A stretch of DNA of 64,000 bases from Paramoeba atlantica. Its lineage: Eukaryota; Discosea. The stretch covers positions 62,001-126,000 of the forward strand of contig CDRNVI010000056.1 in assembly GCA_977017575.1 (NCBI GenBank), given 5' to 3'. Below, one piece after another: positions 42,096-52,058 of the stretch; position 1 is the first letter of the stretch; each line of letters begins with the position of its first letter. The notes below the pieces were generated by a model that saw nothing but the letters and a program-made list of their open reading frames with translations, was not told the origin of the DNA and searched no databases. Position numbers and translations under genes: made by a program.

Positions 42096-42102
42096 TATAA
42101 AA
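42096..42102 (+). promoter_or_regulatory. TATA-like box (TATAAAA)
   Basis: Lies 38 bp upstream of the inhibitor-2 ATG, with pyrimidine runs on both sides (TCTTTTTTTCC before, CTCCCTCCTTC after). This is the clearest TATA match next to a recognised gene in the window. Confidence 0.5.
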
Positions 42103-42139
42103 TGCTTTAACTTAATCTCCCTCCTTCTTTATCACGCCA

Positions 42140-42952
42140 ATGTTACACTCTCCCACCCACAAACGCAAATCCGTGAAATGGGATGAGCACAATCTGGAGG
42201 AAAATGATCACTACTTTGCAGCGCACCCCGCACAGATGCGAATCACGGAGCCCAAGACACCGTTCGCATCCACATTCTCCGAGTGCATTACCTCCAACGA
42301 TGAAATCACTGAGCTCGTTTTACCGAATCCATCGGAAAACACGGTGCAAACAGAGGCGAATGCGGCAGAACGTGTAGACGTCAATACTAAGGATCACAGA
42401 ACGATCGAATTAACGAAACAAGATAATACATTGGAAAATATGAAATCCCATCCTACGAAAACTCCCCCCTTTGAAAATCAAGTCGATCCTTTGGATTCTG
42501 ATTTTTTTCATAAATCTTCGGAGCCCGTAGAGGGGAGTCCCGCGGACAGTACATGGCGCGAAGAGGAGAACCAGATGGCTCGTGCCGCGAAACAAGCCAT
42601 TCTACGACAAGCCTCGGCTTTGGAGGCTACGGGTGGAACCCCGTCTTCGCCTTCTCGAGCGTTTGTATCTTCTTGTTCTCTGCCTTCAGAAGATCAGGAA
42701 AAGGGCATCGACGCCTCGAATACAACAACCAAATCAAAACCCAACGATTTTCACACGCCTGAAAAGTGTTTGAGCTCGGGAGCGAATCCAGCAGCCTCTG
42801 CGCCTCCTTTTCCGTTTGATCACTGCCACGAGGATGAGAGATTTCGAGCCATGCGCAAAGCCGTGTTGTTGGATGAGGCACAACGGTTCCGCGCCTCACG
42901 AAGCACGAACGAAGGAGATTCGTTTGATGCTCCGGAGAAAATGCCCTCGTGA
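42140..42952 (+). CDS. protein phosphatase inhibitor-2 (IPP-2) family, 270 residues
   Basis: The family hallmarks are present: KSVKWDE at residues 10-16 (the KSQKWDE phosphatase-1 docking motif) and MRITEPKTPF at 33-42, matching the I-2 motif with the regulatory Thr (EPSTPY in animals, EPKTP in many eukaryotes). Near the C-terminus, DERFRAMRKAVLLDEAQRFRA resembles the helix that covers the PP1 active site in inhibitor-2, although the usual HYNE is replaced. The product would bind and restrain PP1. It is longer than the animal protein (about 205 residues) through an acidic, Ser-rich middle. Intronless. Confidence 0.78.
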   Translation: MLHSPTHKRKSVKWDEHNLEENDHYFAAHPAQMRITEPKTPFASTFSECITSNDEITELVLPNPSENTVQTEANAAERVDVNTKDHRTIELTKQDNTLENMKSHPTKTPPFENQVDPLDSDFFHKSSEPVEGSPADSTWREEENQMARAAKQAILRQASALEATGGTPSSPSRAFVSSCSLPSEDQEKGIDASNTTTKSKPNDFHTPEKCLSSGANPAASAPPFPFDHCHEDERFRAMRKAVLLDEAQRFRASRSTNEGDSFDAPEKMPS

Positions 42953-43440
42953 AAAGAAAAAGAATGGATTTACATGTGCATAAATTTTCAGACAATGTGT
43001 GAGGCGAATAAATTAAGGAAAATCAAGGAAGTTAAAAAGGCTCTTTACATTAAACGCTCTACCAATCTTAAGCTACCTTTGTGTAGCGCACGTTCTTCGT
43101 TCCTTGTAAAATGCGTCAAATGGATTTGTTGTTGATTTTCGTAGCATGAGTAAGATCGTGTTCACACCTAACGAACCTCTTTTCCGCCTTTTTTTCATAG
43201 CCAATAGGGCGCACGATGGGATCCATACACGGTTTCTATAGGTTATCTTACTCCATAGACGCATGTCTTCAGGTTACACCACCCCATTGGGGTTGAAAAG
43301 ATTCTTCCTTGGCAATAAAGATGCCGTTTCTGTAACTCTTCGCTCTTTCTATTCACAACTCTTGTTGATTGCTCCTTTATTTTTTTACTCAGGAAAATTA
43401 AAATTCGTTCCGCTTCATTATTTCAAGTGAATAAAGGAGC
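42953..43440. other. spacer, no gene seen
   Basis: AATAAA at 43008 and 43314 may be polyadenylation signals. No convincing frame or RNA gene was found. Confidence 0.5.
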
Positions 43441-43449
43441 AACGCTGCG

Positions 43450-43562
43450 ATAGCTCTCGAATGCGCTATTATTTTACAAAATTGGACAAGTTTAAAACTT
43501 GTCCAAATCAAGTTTTACAAATTTTAGACACCCCCATATTTTGGTGCCACCCCCTGTATCAC
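43450..43562 (+). repeat. solo terminus of the CAGGGGTG Tc1/mariner family
   Basis: ATAGCTCTCGAATGCGCTAT, TTTACAAAATTGGACAAG, ATTTTAGACACCCCCATATTTTGG and CACCCCCTGTA follow the order of the right terminal repeat at 1812-1918. An extra inverted CTTGTCCAAATC/GGACAAGTTT is inserted. There is no partner end nearby. Confidence 0.75.
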
Positions 43563-43570
43563 GACGCGGA

Positions 43571-44392
43571 CCTGTTGAAAACGCCACACTACTTCAAAGT
43601 TACTTTTTTATTGAAAATCGATTATCGTTATGATTGTCTCTATGCTTTCGGCCGACGTAACGGAACCGTTAAGAAAGAAAGCCCGAAGAGAAACGAACTC
43701 TTCCGACACGACGCTTTCCACCAGTAGTTCTAATGTGACAAGAAAATCCCGCCCATCAAACTCAATGCCCTGTCGTTACCCGTGGAGTAACATTTGATGA
43801 GATTAGTAGAAAACCCTCCACACTCATGGTCCACCGATACTCCGAGATGTAGATGGGATCGAGTCGGATGCAACGACAAGGGCGACGTGGTTTCGATAAA
43901 CTGGAGTAATATCTGTAATGGGGAATAGGCACGAAAAACGTCAGCGAATAAAAAATTACTTGAACGGTCACAAAGAAATAATTCATGTTACGGTTGTGTA
44001 TTGTTCAAAACGGAATTTAAATAACAAACCCCGCGTCATGAATAAGTGACCCCCCCTTATTTTTGACTTAGGGATAGCGTGTTCGCCCGTGTTCGCCCAA
44101 CTGACCTTTCTGTAGGTTTCACCCCTCTAAGTGACGCCCCCTTATTTTTCGCACGAGAAGGAATCGCAGGGTTGTCATACCACTTTTTCGTTCAAAATTT
44201 TGAGATCTGCAGGTTCCCGCAGTTTTTAGCTCACTTTAAAACAAAAAAAATCAAGAAACTAAAATTGATTTTTCAACCTTTTTTTTCTAAGATTCTCAAA
44301 TCATCATATTGGCTCCCAGGAAGCGGACTTTCTGATAGTAGGAATCTTCCTTTGACGATGAGATACGGAGATACAAACGATAGCACAAGAAA
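43571..44392. other. spacer with a repeated TGACNCCCCCTTATTTTT motif
   Basis: The motif occurs at about 44047 and 44131. Frames here are short. The remainder is unremarkable. Confidence 0.45.
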
Positions 44393-44569
44393 TACTATCC
44401 CCCCCTACCCTAGTGTTGCCTCGGCACCCCCCCTCATTAGCGTTGCTTTTTAGACTGTCTCTTCAAGACTCTTTTGCCGCGAAGCAGCGATTTTGTTTTT
44501 ACCCCCCCCCCTTAGCGTTGCTTTTTCCATAAAAAAAACAGGCAACACTAGGATACGGGGGGGATAGTA
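44393..44569. mobile_element. MITE family 4 (177 bp)
   Basis: TACTATCCCCCCCTACCCTA with GTGTTGCC is mirrored at the right by GGCAACACTAGGATAC and GGGGGGATAGTA. TTAGCGTTGCTTTTT occurs twice inside. A single related end lies at about 9162-9230 inside another ORF. Confidence 0.85.
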
Positions 44570-45024
44570 CGTGGGTAAGGCGCGATCAAGAAGCAGCTAC
44601 GCGTCAAAAAGTACGTTGGGGTCCAAGGTACTAAGCTTGGGGGGCTATTGGGGTAGGGTGGAGGTATTTCATTATTCTACAAGATGACACATGTATTAAG
44701 AGTATGACGTACGTAGAAACATTGAAGCGATGTACATTCCCCCCTCATCGTATATTTCAACATGATGGGTCAACGGCAAACACTGCCCGTCCCTCCAAAG
44801 AGTACATTAAAAGCACAATGTGTGAACTTCTAAAAAGTTGGTCCGCCGACTCACCAGATCTTTATCGATAGAAAACGTCTGGTCTATGGTCTAAGGGGCC
44901 GTGGACGAACCGACCCCATCAGATAAGCCTTCACTCACCCGATGTGTACGCAAAGCGTGGTCTTGTTTATCTCAAAATGCGATCGACAATACGGTCTTAA
45001 GTTTTGGCTCACGCCTTAAGAAAT

Positions 45025-45135
45025 GTATTGCGGTGGTTATAAACTTTATAACTACCGCTCTACCCTCGATTATTGAAAAAAAAGTGAACAAGAACAGTGA
45101 AAATATAAAGAGGAACACAGTAATATAATAGAAGA
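45025..45135 (+). repeat. solo terminus of the Pif1-carrying element
   Basis: ATAACTACCGCTCTACCCTC, GATTATTGAAAAAAAAGTGAAC, AACAGTGAAAATA and AGAGGAACACAGTAATATAAT match the termini at 55585-55680 and, inverted, at 56970-57065. It lies 60 bp from MITE 3b. Confidence 0.8.
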
Positions 45136-45196
45136 AAAAAATATAAACGAGGGCTCCGGTGGTCCAAAACTGAAACAAATGGGCGTCTAGGGGGGG

Positions 45197-45389
45197 CTTC
45201 CTGTTACGGTAGCCTGTCTCCTTTAACCCTGCTAAACCGGTCCATAGCCCTTGACCACATTCATGTGGAAATGGTGAGGGAAGGATCACTTGTATATCAG
45301 AATTTCGTTGAAAAGGGGGAGGGGGTATACGTCCGACCTAAGGCCTTGGATTGGCAGGGTTAAAGGAGACCTGCTACCGTAACCGGAAG
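45197..45389. mobile_element. MITE family 3, copy b
   Basis: Inverted ends CTTCCTGTTACGGTAGC / GCTACCGTAACCGGAAG enclose GTCTCCTTTAACCCTGC arms. Internal sequence (ACCACAT, GGAAATGGTGAGGGAAGGATCA) is homologous to copy a at 31618-31885, but the outer 17 bp are unrelated. Confidence 0.85.
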
Positions 45390-45646
45390 TACAGTTTAAC
45401 TAGCCCGCTGGAGTTTGTTTTTTTATGCACTTAGTGCAGAGATTTGCCTCACTACATGTCCTTACCCCGCAAGCGACGGGTGGATAACGTGAGGTTTCGC
45501 CTTCGCCGGTGGTAAATCGGTGCAGAGATCTGGCGTCCCATGTATAGAGAGCTCGGTTGTCTTGGGCAGGCGCAGAGGGCCGCGAGTCTCGTCGGCGGAT
45601 GACACGCCTAGTGGTCCTGAGGGGAGGCCACCGTGGCGCATGGCCT

Positions 45647-46113
45647 CTCCGGAAAGGTAATTGTGAGAGAAGGGGAAGCCGAGAGAGGGAAGCACACTCA
45701 CTCCAGGGGAGTGAGTCGGGAAGGGGTGAATGGGTGGTTCCTCTGCTTCAACAATAGAGAGGGACAGTTTAGGCCTTAGTGCCGGCCGGCAACGGGGATA
45801 GAAATACAGTAAGAGTATGCCCGTTGCCGGGGAAACAAAGGACGTACTAAAGAAAAAGTCCCAACAAGGTACAGAAACTGTATCTTGCATGTCAGACCTA
45901 GCCTTCATAGAAGCTGTATACCCACAGCCCTTTCATTCGTAGGCCTTACTCAATTTGAAAACCCATATTTTACCTCACGGGGGAGGGTCTACGGCATTAT
46001 AGCTTCCGCGAAGCCGATTTATCTATGCATCTGTATCTATCATGGCGAGTAGAGTGTACTTTTAGAGTACGTTCAGTCATTAGTCAGTTAATGCAAACTC
46101 TTCTATTAAAATT
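45647..46113 (+). repeat. duplicated LRR upstream region, orphan copy
   Basis: Nearly collinear with 47747-48250, which ends at the start of the 48261 LRR gene. Here the block ends at 46113 and no LRR coding sequence follows; a different repeat (46116-46275) takes its place. The left part is a TACAG-ended element related to the one at 30.5 kb (GGTACAGAAACTGTATCTTG at about 45870-45889). Confidence 0.85.
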
Positions 46114-46115
46114 GT

Positions 46116-46275
46116 AAAGTTCTTCAGCCCCGTTACTTGCGTCACTTCGATGAGAAGCGAGTGGGAAGATGACTCTGGCGCCATTGCTGACAAACGCGAG
46201 ACTGCTTCCCCGAAACAGAGCGCCACATACTGTCGACAAAGTTGCCTAATTCGCCTTGGCAACGGGGAGCAAAGA
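46116..46275 (-). repeat. repeat with a conserved 3'-end coding frame, copy 1
   Basis: Homologous to 51188-51342. Read on the minus strand, one frame is well conserved between the copies (MWRSV.GK.SRVCQQWRQ.HL..RFSSK, then a stop), while the other frames are not. It is therefore probably the C-terminus of an unrecognised transposon or host gene. Confidence 0.6.
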
Positions 46276-47040
46276 GAAGGTACGTCGAGAGGCTTGGTAA
46301 GACGCTTCACGCATTAGGTTTGCAAGCTGTAAGTCCTCATCCACCTTTCTTCAGGGAGAATTTCAAGCTCTGTAGCTTGAAGTTTGCCCATCCATCATGT
46401 GCATTTCGTGATTCTAAAACTGTTTGAACGTTCGGTTAAATTAAAGAAAAATTCGGATTACGTTTCCAACTCGATGAGTTCTCATCGAACGGGCGCTCAT
46501 TTGATGAAATCCTCAACGAGCTGGAAATGAACGACTTCGGAGGAAAGTAGTAAAGTTTTATCTCATGGGATTTTTTATAGCTACCTTGGGTTGTGGTGGT
46601 TGCTGGGGATACGACGAGCTCAGCGAAGTGAAAAAGACAGCCCATGAGATCTTATTGAATAAAGAGCAATTCGGACACACCAACGACTTTGGATAAGGGA
46701 AAGCAAGAAAGGACATGAAAGACACGGAGGCCGAAACAGGGTAAAAGCGGAGACAGTTCGGAGCAGGCGATGAACGGAGCGAATTTCATTGGTGTTTTTG
46801 TAGTGCGAAAGAAACTGTCTCAGAATCGTCTACGAGAGACTCACATTCCGACGGGTAGTCCCACGTACGGTCGGCTGAATGCTGCTCCTTACGATGTTCC
46901 TCTACGCATAACGATGCTAGGGTTCCCATGGTGTTTCGATCAAAAAAACGGATTCGAACATAATCTTGCAAAGTTGAATATAATCTTGCGAATTTGAATA
47001 TAGTGTGTAATTTAAGTATAATCTAGACCCCCGGGTTACT
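46276..47040. other. spacer, no gene seen
   Basis: Contains a short imperfect inverted repeat around 46470-46530 (CTCGATGAGTTCTCATCGA). No coding support. Confidence 0.45.
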
Positions 47041-47060
47041 ATCAGCACGCTCGTCTGCAC

Positions 47061-47420
47061 TTACAACTTCAAAAAATTTTCAAAGCACGTCAAATGTGTT
47101 GTCAGATTCAACGCACGTTCAAATGTGTTGAAAAAGAAAACTCGGTTCATGCATCGAAGGATGTTCGTGAGCCCGTCCTGCCAAGCCTGAGCACGAGCCG
47201 TATGTTGAGATCCGAAGTTGACACACTGCAAAGTCTCGTTTCGTTTCAACTCCATTGAGGGCATTCCATAGTTGTAATGCTGAGGGCGCGTCCAAGTTTT
47301 AATAATGCGATGTACATACTCCACATGATTAGTGTGGTACCCGTGTAGCTCTACAAACTCTTTGCTGTGATTTACGGCGTGGTGGCGGCAAAATCCATGC
47401 CTCAATGCCCGAATATCCAC
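47061..47420 (-). pseudogene. Merlin/IS1595-like transposase fragment (C-terminal)
   Basis: CRHHAVNHSKEFVELHGYHT followed by NHVEYVHRIIKTW matches the end of the ISXO2-type DDE domain, where VNHS..FV...G.HTN.IE..W precedes the last acidic residue. The N-terminal two thirds are gone. It differs clearly from the 8.1-kb relic (EVIHRNEWIIEGVHTNIVEG), so a second subfamily is represented. Confidence 0.65.
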
Positions 47421-47687
47421 GCCAACAGTCGTTTAATAATTTTCAACCTTGAATAGTTGTTCTATTGTATTTAGACCTATACTCGACTTTACACTTAGTA
47501 TTCCCCCTATTTAGTGTTTAGATTTTTCTTTAGATTCCTTCTAGATTCCCTCGAGAAATGCTCTCTCGATGTCATCACTTACTTGAGGGGCTGCGGGTTT
47601 CGAGGTTTCACGAGCTTTCGCGAAGTTTTCAAGCTACACGGTCAGCTCAATGTAAAATATTTGCCGTACGAATTGGAAATTTCTTCT

Positions 47688-47746
47688 TTTTTAGTGGCTT
47701 CGTTAAACGCGGCGGTTGTTTTCAACTTAGAAGTCACTCAAAGGAA
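47688..47746. mobile_element. MITE family 5, left arm only
   Basis: TTCTTTTTTAGTGGCTTCG, TTAAACGCGGCGGTTGTTTTC and AACTTAGAAGTCACTCA match the left arm of 28608-28730. The copy stops where the duplicated LRR upstream block begins. Confidence 0.75.
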
Positions 47747-48250
47747 AGGTAATTGTGGGAGAAGGGGTAGTCGAGAGAGGGAAGCACACTCACTCCACGG
47801 GAATGAGTCGGGAAGGGGTGAAGGGGTGGTTCCCCTGCTTCAGCAATAGAGAGGGACAGTTTAGGCCTCAGTGCTGGCCGGCAACGGGCATAAGAATTCA
47901 GTACGAGTACGCTCGTTGCCGGGGAAAGAGGGGATGAACTAACGAAAAACAACAAGGTACAGAAACTGTATCTTGCATGTCAGACCTAGCCCTTATAGAA
48001 GCTGTGTACCCACAGGCCTTTCATTCGTAGGCCTTACTCGAATTGAAAAACCATATTTTGCCTCACGGGGGAGGGTCTACGGTAGTATATTAGATTATAT
48101 TAGTATATTATATAGGTAGGTCTACGGTACTATATTATGTAGTTCCGCGAAGCCTATTTATCTACACACCTGTATCTATCAAGGTGAGTAGAGTGTATTG
48201 TTAGAGTACATCCAGTCATTAGTCAGTTAATGGAACCTCTTCTATTGTAA
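47747..48250 (+). promoter_or_regulatory. duplicated region directly upstream of the 48261 LRR gene
   Basis: Contains the TACAG-ended element tail (47747-47970) and then a 280-bp segment (CTTGCATGTCAGACCTAGCC to TTGTAAAGTT) that reaches the LRR start. A 40-bp TATATTA-rich expansion (48082-48140) is absent from the orphan copy. Probably carries the promoter, but no element can be assigned. Confidence 0.55.
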
Positions 48251-48260
48251 AGTTTACGCT

Positions 48261-49145
48261 ATGCATACTTTATTCGGTATAGACGACGGCACTGATCTAC
48301 GCCGGGGTAAGGTGACCGCTCTGCTACTCCCCCAAGAAGATATGCTGGAACGCTTCGTTTCAAACGTAACAGAAAAGGATAAGTCTTGGCGTACGACAAA
48401 GAAAAATATGATTGGCCGTGTCAAACGCGTTTCCCCGTGTAATTGGCGGGGTTTTTCCTGCAATGAGAAACAGCAAGTCGAAGACATAAATTTCAGCATC
48501 ATTGGCCAGACAAAATTTACAGGTTCGCTACAGTGGGAATATCTGCCCCCCACGATATTATCTTGCAACGTCGGAGGTCAGAGCTTCACGGGTTCTGTGT
48601 TGCTCGACGGACTACCGCCTCGGATGACTAAACTCGATGTATCATGCAACGAATTCAGTGGTGAGTTATGCTGCACTCGTCTTCCTGATACATTGACATG
48701 TCTCATGTTGGGCAACAACGATTTTGAAGGAAGTGTCGATTTGACGCAGTTCCCTGCAGGGGTAACGGTAATACAACTGTACAATAATCAATTTACCGGA
48801 TCCCTGAATTTGCAGCACTTGCCACAAGGAATGAGTGGGATAGGCATATCGAACAACAACTTTTCCGGTCGACTCGATCTGCAACATTTGCCGCAAGCAC
48901 TGTTTTCTCTGTATTGTGATCGAAATCTTTTTTCAGGATTGGTGGCGTTTGATAATCTTCCTCCGCAGTTAAGATACATTAACTTAAGGGGCAACAAAGA
49001 TCTTTTTGGGGTGCTTGACGAATCAGTTTTGACGAATCTTATATTGCAGGTCCAAATACAAGGCACCGGCATTCAGGTTAAAAGAAAACCTTGTGGGTTG
49101 GGGTACGACTTGCTTACTGGACATCCGGACTCAGATGACTGGTAA
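48261..49145 (+). CDS. LRR protein, class B (294 residues)
   Basis: This is the most typical intact class B member: MHTLFGIDDGTDLRRGKVTA, LLLPQEDMLERFVSNVTEKDKSW, then the cap SPCNWRGFSCNE with its Cys pair (residues about 54-65). Eight LRRs of 23 residues follow, with consensus FTGSVDLxxLPxxLxxLxLxxN, and the end cap GNKDLFGVLDESVL...IQGTGI. The tail KPCGLGYDLLTGHPDSDDW is acidic, unlike the basic tails of class A. No signal peptide or membrane span. Confidence 0.9.
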   Translation: MHTLFGIDDGTDLRRGKVTALLLPQEDMLERFVSNVTEKDKSWRTTKKNMIGRVKRVSPCNWRGFSCNEKQQVEDINFSIIGQTKFTGSLQWEYLPPTILSCNVGGQSFTGSVLLDGLPPRMTKLDVSCNEFSGELCCTRLPDTLTCLMLGNNDFEGSVDLTQFPAGVTVIQLYNNQFTGSLNLQHLPQGMSGIGISNNNFSGRLDLQHLPQALFSLYCDRNLFSGLVAFDNLPPQLRYINLRGNKDLFGVLDESVLTNLILQVQIQGTGIQVKRKPCGLGYDLLTGHPDSDDW

Positions 49146-49361
49146 TGGCCTTTGGACGATAGTGATGGTAACTGGGGAAAGAGTAAATTTTCAGAATAGG
49201 CGCCGTGGAAATCCAAGACACCTTGGAAATCATTTATCTTTATTACGACTTCGTCATCAGAGTTATCTACCGTAAGTACCTTACCGGTGTTGTGTCGCTT
49301 GTTGCGTTATACTGCTTCACCTTCTGTGCAATCATTTTCACGTCTTGTAAAGTACTTAATA

Positions 49362-50508
49362 CATACCCTGGACGGTAATAGGAGGTAATTACCTCCTATT
49401 ACCTCCTATTACCACATATTTTAGTCTACAGTGTGACTTCTAAAAAGTCTTATGTTATCCTATCTAATTGTGTTCTAAGTGATACAGGGGGCTTTTTTCG
49501 CTACTAAGACAGAGTTTCTGCTTTCTTGTGGCGCAAAATACGATGTTATTTATACATACATACATAATAAATACATAAATAATAAATACATGTAGGTTTA
49601 CCTAGGTTTTTTTCCGTCAGTCTATAATTTGGGTCAACTGCAGTCAAAATGTACCCTAAATTTGTTTTTTCTAAAAACTGTATATTTCCATCACATATGT
49701 GTTCCTTTTTTGTTTTTACGCAAAGCATTTGCATATAAATAAGACGATTTACCGATAATTTCTGCCTCGTCTACAACAAATTCGATAGGTCTTCTGATGA
49801 AAATTCCGATTTTAATAGAACTGAATGGTTTTCATCCACCCCAAGTTCCCGCATCAAAATGAAATATATATGCTTACATCGATTGCCCAGACGTCCGTCA
49901 CGGCAAGTGCATCGAGAACCACCAGGACCAACATAAATAGTGTAGTGGCGGTCAGTGGCACTTTTTATCATATACTTGTGGAATCCCATTTCATCCCTTC
50001 CATATCTGCGTTTGAGTCTTATATGTTCAGTGAGCGCTCGACCTAGTCGCGTGGTTGGGCTTTCATAATCTTCCTGAAGGTCCTCACTAGAGTCACTGGA
50101 AACTTCCGCATCTTCTTCATTTGACTGATCTCCGTATACCGCGCTATTGTCAGAGGAGTATCTCGCCATAACAGTCATAAGGTTCTGAAAACGCTTTTTA
50201 GCTTCCGCCTTGAAGAAGACCGTGCAAATAAAATGCGCTCGTGCCTGACAGCTTTCCAAACTTCTGCCCCATTTGTGAAAAAAACGCTTGCAGTAACCCT
50301 TTACACTGGCATGGGCAGACTCTGCGTTGTTGATATGAATGTTGACGTGCGGGGAGTGCTCTCGCGAGAATGCATCAGCGTGGCAAATAGTGTAATGTCG
50401 GTAAATTTCTGCCCACGTTCTGTCATGGTAATTGGGTAATAGAAAAGTGGTAATTACCACCTATTACCACGCATGTGGTAATTACCACCTATTACCGTCC
50501 AGGGTATG
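49362..50508 (-). mobile_element. MULE-like element, truncated, with about 30-bp inverted ends
   Basis: CATACCCTGGACGGTAATAG at 49362 is mirrored at 50489-50508. Each end continues with GGTAATTACC palindromes. TTAATA occurs directly outside both ends (49356-49361 and 50509-50514), a likely 6-bp target duplication. The only ORF is the C-terminal part of a SWIM-bearing transposase on the minus strand, so the element is an internal deletion derivative. Confidence 0.8.
49771..50460 (-). pseudogene. Mutator-like transposase C-terminal part with SWIM zinc finger (229 codons)
   Basis: HINNAESAHASVKGYCKRFF corresponds to the conserved N.xE segment near the end of the MULE catalytic domain. The C-terminus SRCTCRDGRLGNRCKHIYF fits the SWIM pattern CxCxnCxH. 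An acidic linker lies between (EEDAEVSSDSSEDLQEDYES). The catalytic Asp region and DNA-binding N-terminus are missing, since the frame starts about 30 bp inside the element's terminal repeat. A host RING/SWIM protein is less likely because of the flanking inverted ends. Confidence 0.78.
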
Positions 50509-50514
50509 TTAATA

Positions 50515-51187
50515 CTGTACAAAGCTCAATAAACCTCCCGCGCGTCCGAGAAATATATTATTCCGGGCGGGGCACGAAAACTGACAAGGTCCGCACAAGA
50601 GTTACATTCGCTTAAGTTGTACATTCACTCTGAGAGTTACATTTCACTTAAGAGTGATTTAGATTTACTTAGGAGTACTAATAATTAATTGCATTTTTTT
50701 CATGACATCTGAGTCTTCGGAACTGATTCGCAAGAATGAACGTACGCAAAAACAGGTGAGTTATAGAGTTAAAGTCAGCGCCGGTGGCATACCAAGGCCG
50801 CCTCTGGTGTAATTTCGTTTTGAAAAAAAATTTAAACGAAACACCTACCGGAGAAGATTGTCGTAGAGTCTCAAAAGTTTCACGAACATTTGTCTTTTAT
50901 TAGTGCTCACGTTGGCGCTGTTATCCATTTCGAAGAAAGACTATCTATTATCTGTACCCAATGACTTAAAGAGATGTTGCACATTAATTGCCGTCGGAAC
51001 ACTAAAGCAGAAAGAGGCCGATGGGTATGAAGAATTCTATGGAAGGAATTGCCCTACCTTGCCTTCTAACCTTCTACAGTCTCTCACTGTGTGTCTACCT
51101 CTACAACGCCGGAAACGAACCACAATCCGAAATAGCTATGTAGCGAGCCACAGAATACGACGGAGGATTGTATTCTGGGGGTGGTAG
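50515..51187. other. spacer, no recognised gene
   Basis: Contains repeats of ACTTAAG(A)GTGA-like strings (50610-50670). Short frames only. Confidence 0.4.
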
Positions 51188-51342
51188 TTCTTCAGCCCTA
51201 TTACTTGCGTCACTTTGATGAGAAGCGGATGAGAAGATGACGCTGGCGCCACTGCTGGCAAACGCGAGACGTCTTCCCCTCAACAGAGCGCCACATACGG
51301 TCGACAAAGTCGCCCACTTCACCTTGGCAACGGGGAGTTGTT
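51188..51342 (-). repeat. repeat with conserved 3'-end frame, copy 2
   Basis: Partner of 46116-46275. The minus-strand frame GDFVDRMWRSVEGKTSRVCQ, followed by QWRQRHLLIRFSSK and a stop, is preserved. The copy B element lies at its 5' side (from 51351), so it may have been part of the interrupted gene whose other part is 52059-52440. Confidence 0.55.
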
Positions 51343-51350
51343 TGTTCATA

Positions 51351-52058
51351 CAGGGCAGTACCTGTAGAGATAATTAGGTCGAGCCGGGGTAAGCGCAATC
51401 AACGTTCCCTGCTGGACCTTTTCGCCTTCCGAGGCAACACAGGGAAAAGCGCGGGATATCCTCCCCAGGAAAGCGAAAAGAGAAGGCCTCATCGGGATAA
51501 GATGTCCCGAGATGTTTTGTAAGCGCAGTGCGCCAGGAAAAATATACGGATTTGTGGGACGCGGATGATATTCCCATCGTACATGCTACAAATGACTTCC
51601 ATGGTTCATGATACAACATGGTCAGGGCCATGGATGCATGCTGGCAAATGGAGTCATGGTTCATGAAGCATCATGGGTATCGGGGTCCCACAGAATCCGC
51701 CACGGCTGGTGAGCAAGAGAGGTGCATAGAACATCCTCTAGAACACGCATACAACGTGTTTGCTCGCCGTGTGGGAGACTCCCGGTATATGGAAGCCTCC
51801 TACGCGCAGAAGTACCGGTGTCGCCGGATAGTGAAGGCACGCCGCGTGGTCCCGTAGTAGGGTCCTGCAGCGCATGGGGACTCGGAACCGTGTTCCGAGC
51901 GGGGTGCTGGGAGATGAGGGAAGGGAGGCGCACCCCTACTTTGCGACAAGAGGGACAGTTCCTCTCCTAGCGCCATCCGGAAACGGGCATTGGCATTGTA
52001 AAAATATGAGAGAAAAGATGAGCTAGGAAAAAAAAGTACCAACAAGGTACAGAAACTG
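51351..52058 (-). mobile_element. 708-bp non-autonomous CAG...CTG element, copy B
   Basis: Inverted relative to copy A at 30467-31171 and nearly full-length. Ends CAGGGCAGTACC and GGTACAGAAACTG, with TA outside each. The two copies keep similar length and order, indicating one family that was mobile in this genome. Confidence 0.82.
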
